A model generated the notes under the pieces. The model was given only the letters and a program-made list of their open reading frames with translations. It did not search any database and was not told the origin of the DNA. Of a stretch of DNA of 64,000 nt, positions 58,275-64,000 are shown in pieces. Source of the DNA: Synechococcus sp. CBW1004 (lineage in GTDB: Bacteria; Cyanobacteriota; Cyanobacteriia; PCC-6307; Cyanobiaceae); assembly GCF_015840715.1 (NCBI RefSeq), contig NZ_CP060397.1:2500686-2564685 (forward strand), written 5' to 3'. Position 1 is the first letter of the stretch; every line of letters starts with the position of its first letter. The position numbers and the translations under genes were made by a program.

Positions 58275-58346
58275 GCGGGTGTAATTCAGTGGTAGAATGT
58301 CAGCTTCCCAAGCTGAACGTCGCCGGTTCGAGTCCGGTCACCCGCT
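58275..58346 (+). tRNA. tRNA-Gly (anticodon CCC)
   Basis: 72-nt cloverleaf: acceptor GCGGGTG/CACCCGC, D-arm around ATTCAGTGGTAGAAT, anticodon stem TCAGC/GCTGA enclosing loop TTCCCAA (anticodon CCC, reads GGG), and T-arm GCCGG-TTCGAGT-CCGGT. CCA is not encoded. Discriminator base is T, as expected for glycine. A TAACTT 15 nt upstream may be its -10. It marks the edge of the accessory-looking region to the right. Confidence 0.97.
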
Positions 58347-58570
58347 TTTCGGTTCAGGCCTGAGATTTGTTGAGCCTACAGTGATCATCTTGCTTGGCAC
58401 TGGCTGGCAGCATGTCAGGGCTTGATTACGCATGACAGTGGATGCTCCCGACTGGCGAAGCCTTCTCACAGGGTTTCTCACCGCTGGGTCGTTTCATGGC
58501 CTGATCGACCGTCCTTGATCGGTCCGAATCGCCGTAGTGAATCGACCAAATCCGACACTTGCAAAGCGGC
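58347..58570. other. Non-coding region after tRNA-Gly
   Basis: No gene seen. On the minus strand the decayed hydrolase frame could once have extended through here, but no recognisable protein sequence remains. No direct repeat of the tRNA 3' end was noticed elsewhere in the window. Confidence 0.45.
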
Positions 58571-58902
58571 CTAGGACGAGAGAAAACGCTCTCCGCGCAC
58601 CTGCTCCACACCTCATCAACAAACCGATCGATCTCCCAGAGACCGGGAGGATCGGGCTGGCTGCAGTGGTGCAAACCCAGCTGGTCGTAGTAGGGGAGCC
58701 CACTGCCCGCATGAGGCAGAACACTGTCGAACTCCTGGAAAGTCTCATGGGTGCAGCTCAGTCCGCCATCGAGCAGCATCAGCTTGATGGTGGAACTGGC
58801 GCCGCTGCGCCGCGTCCACACCTCAAATGTGACAGGGGCGGTGCGCAACAGAATCCGGCGCACGCCAGCAGCGTTCAGATTGGCATTGAAAGCCAAGGGC
58901 AC
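58571..58902 (-). pseudogene. Remnant of a proline-iminopeptidase-like alpha/beta hydrolase
   Basis: The minus-strand frame from ATG 58902 encodes a recognisable N-terminal fragment of a proline-iminopeptidase-like hydrolase: AAGVRRILLRTAPVTFEVWT, LMLLDGGLSCTHETFQEFDS, and YYDQLGLHHCSQPDPPGLWE followed by IDRFVDEV. At 58606-58612 a GTGTG sequence breaks the frame; removing two bases restores ...FVDEV-EQVRGERF before a stop at 58571. The nucleophile-elbow GHSWGG, the catalytic Ser, Asp and His, and the entire C-terminal half are missing. It is a truncated, frameshifted fragment, presumably non-functional. Confidence 0.78.
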
Positions 58903-59216
58903 TCCCTGGGATGGGCAGTGGTTCGGGGAAAATCTGGGCCCCAGCCCTCGAGGCGGAAACCAGCCAGATCCGGCAGGGCTTGGGCTTGACAGGCCTTGAT
59001 CTCCAGGGCGTAGCGGGCATGCCGCTGGATCGCATCGTCCATGAACAGCGCCGCCCGGATCGGCATCTCCGGGTTCGAGGAGAAGCCATGCATCACCAGG
59101 CCGGCGGTGATGCAGCGCAGGGCCGCCAGCTGCAGGTCAAGGGGTACCTCGCTGAGCGGATCGTCGCGCATGCCACCCTGCACCAGCTCCTCGTGGCAGC
59201 TGCCCAGCCGCTGCAC
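58875..59216 (-). CDS. Orphan ORF of unknown function upstream of the hydrolase remnant
   Basis: 113-codon frame starting with GTG at 59216 and no visible ribosome binding site. Sequence (for example LQLAALRCITAGLVMHGFSS and DDAIQRHARYALEIKACQAQ) looks protein-like, with plausible amphipathic helices, but I do not recognise a family. Its end overlaps the start of the hydrolase remnant by 28 nt. It may itself be a fragment of a larger decayed gene. Weakly supported; reported because it occupies an otherwise empty stretch. Confidence 0.35.
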   Translation of the reverse strand: MQRLGSCHEELVQGGMRDDPLSEVPLDLQLAALRCITAGLVMHGFSSNPEMPIRAALFMDDAIQRHARYALEIKACQAQALPDLAGFRLEGWGPDFPRTTAHPRECPWLSMPI

Positions 59217-59245
59217 CTAGGAGGGCGGTTGGCGTTCACGAAGGC

Positions 59246-59677
59246 TCAGGTGGGCCTTGCCTGCTGGCCGTGGCGAATGGCCACGGCCCGATACTCCGAC
59301 TTGGGGGCATCGGCTCGCAAGGTCGCCAGGTCCCGGTACATGGCCGCAGCCTGCTTGCCAGAAGTGAACGAAAGGAATTCTCCTTCTACCTCGAAGCGGT
59401 ACCAGTGCCGCTCGCCCCCCGGCACATGCAGAAGCGTGCCCGCTTCGATCGGCTGCTCCTGATCCCCAACGCCGAACACCACCGGCCCCTTGATGACGAA
59501 GAACGTTTCATCCCAGGGATGGCAGTGGGGTGCCGGTCCGGTGCCATTGCTGCCGCTGGTGTAGAAGGCCTCGAACGCTTGGGCCTCGTCTCCCGAAATC
59601 AGGGCCTGGATGTCAAATCCTGCAATCCGGTTCGGCGCTGGCCGTTGCGAGGGCGTAACGATGCGTGCGCAGGTCAT
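59246..59677 (-). CDS. Cupin-domain protein
   Basis: 143-residue single-domain cupin. The metal-binding motif 1 is PHCHPWDETFFVIKGPVVFG (His, His, Glu pattern) and motif 2 is LHVPGGERHWYRF (with His). Small cupins of this type act as enzymes or sensors on small molecules; the substrate is unknown. ATG at 59677. It is divergent from the sulfotransferase-like gene with about 170 nt between, and separate from the hydrolase remnant. No operon partner is evident. Confidence 0.82.
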   Translation of the reverse strand: MTCARIVTPSQRPAPNRIAGFDIQALISGDEAQAFEAFYTSGSNGTGPAPHCHPWDETFFVIKGPVVFGVGDQEQPIEAGTLLHVPGGERHWYRFEVEGEFLSFTSGKQAAAMYRDLATLRADAPKSEYRAVAIRHGQQARPT

Positions 59678-59810
59678 GTTGATGAGCCCTCTGGTCCGTT
59701 AAAGCTGGTGCAGCCAGCAGCTGCCGTCAAGCGGATCGGCAGAACGACTCAGGGCAGCATCAGCGTGACAGGCCGGCCGTGACGGCGGTCCGAAGGCGCT
59801 CGCTGATTTC

Positions 59811-59816
59811 TAGGGT
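59811..59816 (+). promoter_or_regulatory. Putative -10 element (TAGGGT) of the sulfotransferase-like gene
   Basis: TAGGGT 29 nt before the ATG at 59846, same type as elsewhere in the window. Its presence suggests that this accessory gene is expressed from a native-style promoter. Confidence 0.48.
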
Positions 59817-59845
59817 TCCCGGCGACGAGCCTGGAGCCTGGGTCA

Positions 59846-61153
59846 ATGACCGAACTGCACGCCCGGCTCAGGGCCTTCCTGCGCCACCGGCGGATTCAGC
59901 TGAACGTGGTGGCCTCCAACCCCCGCCAGGGGGGCACGATGCTGCTGATCGCCCTGGGCTGCGCCCACTTGGCCGAAGGACACCAGGCGATCGGCCTGGT
60001 GAATGAGCCCGGCAATCTCGGGGTGCTGCCCGGCTGTCGTCACGACCAGGCGGATAATCCGCGCCGCGACGTGGATATGGAGCGGCTGTTGCTGATCACA
60101 GCCCAGCTGGCCTGGCTGCAGTGGCGCCTGCGGCAGCAGACCAACGCCGGGGGCTGTGAGGTCGGCTGGATCGAACGGCAGCGCGAACTGGCCCAGCGCC
60201 TGTGCCAGCCCAGGATCCATGACGCCGAGGGCCGCTACGACCCCGGCTTCGATACGAGGCTGCTGGCCGATGTGGAAGCTCTGCTGCAGAGCCTGGATGG
60301 AGGGGATGGCGGCCACCGGATCCCAGCCACCGAGCAACCGCCCCTGATCCTCACGGTCAAGGAGCACACCTACAACCGCAACGAGGCTGAGTTTCTGCGT
60401 CTGCTGACGCTGGTGCAGGAGAGCGGCGGCAGCCTGCTGTTCACCACAAGGCGGCCCAGCGACTGTTTCCACTCGTTTCTGCTGCGCCGCACCGTTCACT
60501 TTCTGAGCGCGGCCGGCACCATCACCAACCGGGAGATCGCCGCGGTGGTGAGGAGGCTGCTGCCCGCAGGGCCCGAGGCCGCTGATCCGGGGCCCGCGCT
60601 GGAGGATCTGGAGCGCTGGGCAACCGCCGGCTTCAGGAGCAGCGGCGACCGGATCGATCGGCAGCGCCTGCTCGCCTTTGTGGGCAAGGCGCCCGGCGAC
60701 AGCATCGCTGCGGACGATCTCCAGCAGGCGGGCCAGCGGATCTGGGCGCACGGCCTGGACATCATCCAGATCAGCTACGCCAACACGGAGCGCTACCTGC
60801 GGCTTGCCCGCGAACGGCTGCCCGCTTCCACCCATCTGGTGGATTTCGACGCGCTGCTGGAGCAGCCGGATGCCACGCTCAGCGCGCTGGCGCGGACGAT
60901 CCCCTGGATTCAGGCTTTTCGCAGCCGGGACTGGGATCCCGAATGCCTGAGGAACGTCGTGAACATCCCTGAAGCCTTCGTGCTGCCGGGCAGTGAGATC
61001 GAGCGCAACGTGTGGTTCAAGGACACTCTCTGCGCCACGGGCATCCGCCCCCGGACGGATCGGCAAACCGGGCTTGAGCTGCTGCAGGTCCTTGACCCTC
61101 AGGCCGCGGCCGACCTGGAGCGCGCCCATCAAGCCGTGCTGGCCCTTGGCTGA
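59846..61153 (+). CDS. Putative sulfotransferase-like P-loop protein
   Basis: 435-residue protein of uncertain family. Its layout resembles PAPS-dependent sulfotransferases: a 5'-phosphosulfate-loop-like SNPRQGGTML at residues 24-33, a central LTVKEHTYNRNE that could provide the conserved Lys-Glu-His, a 3'-phosphate-site-like R202-R-P-S-D-C-F-H-S210 (Arg and Ser eight residues apart, as in the family), and a C-terminal LVDFDALLEQPDATLSALAR resembling the YEDLxxDPxxxL segment. A charged helical insertion lies between. Substrate unknown; surface-glycan sulfation is a guess. It converges on the oxidoreductase gene with 20 nt between stops. Confidence 0.6.
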   Translation: MTELHARLRAFLRHRRIQLNVVASNPRQGGTMLLIALGCAHLAEGHQAIGLVNEPGNLGVLPGCRHDQADNPRRDVDMERLLLITAQLAWLQWRLRQQTNAGGCEVGWIERQRELAQRLCQPRIHDAEGRYDPGFDTRLLADVEALLQSLDGGDGGHRIPATEQPPLILTVKEHTYNRNEAEFLRLLTLVQESGGSLLFTTRRPSDCFHSFLLRRTVHFLSAAGTITNREIAAVVRRLLPAGPEAADPGPALEDLERWATAGFRSSGDRIDRQRLLAFVGKAPGDSIAADDLQQAGQRIWAHGLDIIQISYANTERYLRLARERLPASTHLVDFDALLEQPDATLSALARTIPWIQAFRSRDWDPECLRNVVNIPEAFVLPGSEIERNVWFKDTLCATGIRPRTDRQTGLELLQVLDPQAAADLERAHQAVLALG

Positions 61154-61173
61154 GGCCCCCGGCTTCCGGACGC

Positions 61174-62259
61174 TCAGCGCGGCATCAGGGTGACCGTCTG
61201 GCCGGTGCGTACCGACTCCACGATCGCCTCGGCGATGCGCAGACCCTCGATTGCCTGGCTCAGGGAAGCGGTGGCCGAGGGGATGCCCGAGCGGGCTGCG
61301 GTCACGAAATCGCGCAGTTCCTCCCGCAGGGCGCCCAGCACCCGGCCCTGCCGCTGGGGCCAGAGCAGCCCGTCGGGGCAGTGCTGCCGCTGCTCGCCCC
61401 AGATCTGCAGGGGACCATCCAGCAGGCGCAGCTGAGCGGTGCGGCGCGTTCCCACCACGGCCAGCTCGGCATCGATCGTGCCCTGCCACGTCTCCGTGAT
61501 CACGTTGGCCGGGGCCTGGGCAGGCACGAACCAGCTGGTTTCCACAATCCCCACGCAGCCGCTGGCGAACTGGATCAGCGCGAAGCAGCCCTCAGGGGAA
61601 AGGTGGCTCCCGAAGCGCCGCTCCATCGCCATCACGCGGCTGGCCTGGCTGCCGCTGAACCAGAGCAGCAGGTCGATGTCGTGGATCAAGGTTTCAAACA
61701 CGGTGTGGGCCCGATCGGCCACACCCTCAAACCAGGCGGCGCTGCAGTTGCGCTTCGCCCGCAGCGACACCAGCTCACCGAAGCCCCCCGTCGCCAGCTG
61801 CTCCTGCAGCAGGGCATGCTGCAGCTCGTAGCGCAGGATCAGGCCGGTCTGCAGCAGGCTGCCGGAAGCAGTCGCTGCCTGCCGCAGCTGCTCGGCCTCC
61901 TGCCAGGAGGCCGCCAGGGGTTTTTCGATGAACACCGGCCGGCCAGTGGCCACGGCCTGAAGGCCCTGGCTGCTGTGCTGTTCATCGGGGGTGACGATCA
62001 CGAAGGCATCCAGATCCGGATCAGCGAGGAGCTCTTCGGCTGCGCTGTAGCGCCTGGGCACCCGATGCCGATCGGCCACTTCGCACCGCCGTTCGACGTT
62101 GGTATCGGCGATGGCCGCCAGTTGCACCTCTGGGAGAGCAGCCAACACCGCCGCGTGGAGCTGGCCGAAGCGGCCGACACCGAGCAGTCCGACCCGCAAG
62201 GGCGCAGAAGCGTCGATCACAGGAAGCCGCAGAGATCGGCAGCCATCCAGCGGCGCCAT
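61174..62259 (-). CDS. Gfo/Idh/MocA-family NAD(P)-dependent oxidoreductase
   Basis: Sugar- or cyclitol-type dehydrogenase of 361 residues. The Rossmann motif GLLGVGRFGQLHA is followed by the family hallmark VFIEKPLAASW and the central catalytic region with HTVFETLIHDIDLLLWF. C-terminal domain is the expected alpha/beta sheet. Members act on inositols, sugars and UDP-sugars; the substrate cannot be predicted here. ATG 62259, but a later start near the first conserved residues (VIDASAPLRVGLLG) is possible. It converges on the sulfotransferase-like gene. Confidence 0.9.
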   Translation of the reverse strand: MAPLDGCRSLRLPVIDASAPLRVGLLGVGRFGQLHAAVLAALPEVQLAAIADTNVERRCEVADRHRVPRRYSAAEELLADPDLDAFVIVTPDEQHSSQGLQAVATGRPVFIEKPLAASWQEAEQLRQAATASGSLLQTGLILRYELQHALLQEQLATGGFGELVSLRAKRNCSAAWFEGVADRAHTVFETLIHDIDLLLWFSGSQASRVMAMERRFGSHLSPEGCFALIQFASGCVGIVETSWFVPAQAPANVITETWQGTIDAELAVVGTRRTAQLRLLDGPLQIWGEQRQHCPDGLLWPQRQGRVLGALREELRDFVTAARSGIPSATASLSQAIEGLRIAEAIVESVRTGQTVTLMPR

Positions 62260-62416
62260 GCTCCTGGCTGATCAGCAGGGTCAGCCTGCGACGATCTCAG
62301 CTGGGGATGGCTTTCCGTCCACCGGCGGCCTGAGTGACGGGGGCGGTTGGCTGGTTGGACCATGTAAAAGCCTTCCAGGCCGGCGCATGCGAACGATGAT
62401 CCTGGCTCTCCGTTGC

Positions 62417-62707
62417 TCAGCTCACGACAACCGGTCCCTCTTCGGCGTTGGTGGCCGGGGGGATCAGGTTCGGATGCTGGGCCACCCATGCTGCCGCCAG
62501 CCGATTCGATTCAACAGCCCCCTCCTTGGATGTGAAGACGCTGAGAGAAATCATGCGACCGCCAGATTCGCCAACATCGACAAAGCAGTAACTCACGAAG
62601 CCTGGAATGTTTTTCTGCGCAGGCAGAAATGATGCCGCGACCTCCTTGATGATCTCAGCAGCATTCTCAATCCCTTCGTACTGCCTCAGGGTTGCATACA
62701 TCGTCAT
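62417..62707 (-). CDS. Small antibiotic-biosynthesis-monooxygenase-like (ABM fold) protein
   Basis: 96-residue protein with a ferredoxin-like alpha-beta dimeric fold typical of ABM/EthD-type proteins: YATLRQYEGI, AAEIIKEVAASFLPAQKNIP, GFVSYCFVDVGESG, MISLSVFTSKEGAVESNRLA. ATG 62707, with a second ATG two codons downstream. Function unknown; such proteins can be small monooxygenases or stress-related dimers. Codon composition is less GC-biased than in the core genes, which fits recent acquisition. It sits just inside the left end of the insertion sequence. Confidence 0.7.
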   Translation of the reverse strand: MTMYATLRQYEGIENAAEIIKEVAASFLPAQKNIPGFVSYCFVDVGESGGRMISLSVFTSKEGAVESNRLAAAWVAQHPNLIPPATNAEEGPVVVS

Positions 62708-62757
62708 TCCTGCAAAACATCCTCAACTTAGCGCCCTGCCGCAAGCGCCAGGGCCCC

Positions 62758-64000
62758 CAGGGCCGCCTAAAAGTGTGATCAGGTCGAGCCCGCTCGGCCG
62801 GCCACGCCTCCGAGCGCTAGCATTCCCTTGATGTCGTAGGCCAGCTCCCGCAGGCCTTGGCGGATCGAGCGGTAGCCGCCGCGCCGCAGCAGGTTCATCA
62901 CGATGGTGCGCAGGAAGGCGAACACCGGGGCCCCGATCCGGTTGGCGTAGCGATGGGCGTCCTCACCCAGTTGGGCGTCGCGAGCCCAGTGCCATTCGTT
63001 CTCAATGCTCCAGCGCTGCCGGATAAGGCGCAGCAAGGCTTCTGGGGTGGTGCGGATGCTGGTGAGGAATAGGTGTCGCCGCACGCTGCGCTTGCCCTTG
63101 CGGGTCTGGGTGCCTGTGATCACCTCCACGATCCAGGCACTGCCCGGCCAGTTGGCCTTGATGTGCTCCGGTGCCTCTTTGGCTTGGAGCTCCCAGGTGG
63201 TATCGCGGCCGTGCTTCTCCTCCTGATCCGTTGCCGTGAAAGGGATCTTGCGCTTTCCCTCGAACTGGCAGCCGATCTGGCGGTAGAGGGTCTTCTGGTT
63301 GGACTTGACGGTCAGGAGCACGTCGGCCCCCTGGGCGAGGCACCATCGAAAAACGACTGGGTGGTGTGGAGCGCATCCGCCTGGATCAGCACGCCATTGA
63401 GATCCAGGCTGCTGAGCAGCTCTTTCAGTGCCGCACGTTCACTGGATTCATGCGTGTCGTAGGTCTTCTGGGCGAGGGCGACGCCAAGAGCCCGGGCGTA
63501 CACCGTGACCTGGGCCACAAAACGGTGGTTGCCGTCGTCCGTCTCGATGGCTGAGCCCTGTCCGCCGACAATGAAGTTGGCCGGCGGCCAAGGGGGTTGA
63601 CGCGGGACAGAGCCCCGCAGGGTTTTCCCGTCACAGACCAACTGGTCCAGATGGTCCTCCCCACCTGGGATCTGGCTGATCATCCAGGCCTGGAGCACCT
63701 GGCCGAACTCCTGCAGGTGGGCCTTATTGAACAGGTACAGGAAGGTGGCATCGGAGGGCCAGCGCTTGAAGTCCAGGCCGAGCGCCTGGTTCAGCGCCTC
63801 TCGGTGCCGCCTGGCAAACGCCTCGAGATCCCGGGAACTCCGGCAGCCACTCAGGATCCCGAGCACCGCCACCAGCAGCAGGAACCACTGCGGGTAGCGG
63901 ACCCCACGGCGGTAGCGACCATCGGGGATGGCCTTGAGAAAGCTGATCAGGTCATCCGGTGCGGGCTGATCAACTGCAGCAGAACGGGTTTCGGGCATTG
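62758..64000. mobile_element. ISAs1-type insertion sequence (partial, right end outside window)
   Basis: Contains an ISAs1-family transposase with its 3' end to the left. The left end probably begins at about 62758 (CAGGGCCGCCTAAAAGTGTG), a sequence of the kind seen at IS ends and lying 20 nt outside the transposase stop; the matching right end lies beyond 64000, so the boundary and target duplication cannot be confirmed. It marks the right side of the accessory segment that begins at tRNA-Gly. Confidence 0.75.
62779..63998 (-). pseudogene. ISAs1-family DDE transposase, single frameshift
   Basis: Two adjacent minus-strand frames together encode one complete ISAs1-like transposase: an N-terminal part (63998 to 63312, beginning MPETRSAAVDQPAPDD, with GILSGCRSSRDLEAFARRHR, CDGKTLRGS and LIQADALHTTQSFF) and a C-terminal part (63321 to 62779, with LLTVKSNQKTL, RWSIENEWHWARD and GAPVFAFLRTIVMNLLRRGG). 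At a run of five T (plus-strand 63346-63350) the frame breaks; reading one base back gives the expected ...QSFFRWCLAQGADVLLTV. One lost base has inactivated it, unless frameshifting occurs; ISAs1 elements normally use a single frame. Confidence 0.85.

Noticed and set aside
58347-58536. Attachment-site duplication of the tRNA-Gly 3' end
   Set aside because: No second copy of the T-arm/acceptor sequence was noticed inside the window; a copy could lie beyond 64000.
63340-63355. Programmed -1 frameshift site in the transposase
   Set aside because: Five T with flanking G do not make a standard X XXY YYZ heptamer, and ISAs1 elements normally have one uninterrupted frame; a lost base is simpler.

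Overview
The window is GC-rich chromosomal DNA from a picocyanobacterium, most like a Cyanobium or freshwater/halotolerant Synechococcus (alpha-cyanobacterial) strain. The evidence is the gene order around dnaN (dnaN, PRC-barrel protein, purL, purF, gyrase-A-like gene, TPR protein, queG, HpsJ-like, DUF502, nusB, ftsY, SpoIIE phosphatase), which I recall as the start-of-chromosome block of marine Synechococcus and Prochlorococcus. Cyanobacterial or plastid-lineage proteins support it: Ycf23, SqdB/SqdX, a putative ssl1498-family light-harvesting-like protein and DUF1400. Assignments rest on reading motifs and family resemblance; no database search was run.

Layout. 0-18 kb: the dnaN block, mostly minus strand, with DUF502-nusB-ftsY closed by a strong hairpin terminator and dnaN-PRC-purL-purF apparently extended by a glycosyltransferase. 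18.0-18.76 kb: an 800-bp non-coding gap between dnaN and thrC holding a cluster of cyanobacterial-type DnaA boxes, the best candidate for oriC. 18.8-29.6 kb: thrC, a DUF1400 protein, an AarF/UbiB kinase, uvrB, a small holin-family membrane protein, ycf23, tilS and an acidic unknown protein. 29.6-41.4 kb: RNase J, dapA-asd (4-nt overlap), tig-clpP-clpX (proteostasis cluster), an LRAT-like protein and dnaX, whose 3' part carries a perfect 24-bp inverted repeat. 41.5-50.5 kb: a membrane GT2 glycosyltransferase (possible glucolipid synthase), a SpoIID-like lipoprotein, rpmI-rplT-TPR, thiG, a 54-aa membrane protein, and sqdB-sqdX for sulfolipid. 50.6-58.2 kb: penicillin-binding protein 2, two unknown proteins, guaA, cbiD and a serine/alanine-glyoxylate aminotransferase.

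58.3-64 kb is different. It starts at a tRNA-Gly(CCC) and looks accessory: a frameshifted proline-iminopeptidase-like remnant, an orphan frame, a cupin, a sulfotransferase-like protein, a Gfo/Idh/MocA oxidoreductase, a small monooxygenase-fold protein and an ISAs1-type insertion sequence running off the window with a single frameshift in its transposase.

The recurring picocyanobacterial -10 element TAGGNT lies 24-36 nt before many plus-strand starts (TPR, gyrA-like, tig, the 54-aa protein, the sulfotransferase-like gene, and a TAGGGG variant at thiG). I found no CRISPR array, prophage, restriction system or obvious novel multi-gene system. The most notable structures are the oriC candidate, the dnaX palindrome and the tRNA-bounded accessory segment.
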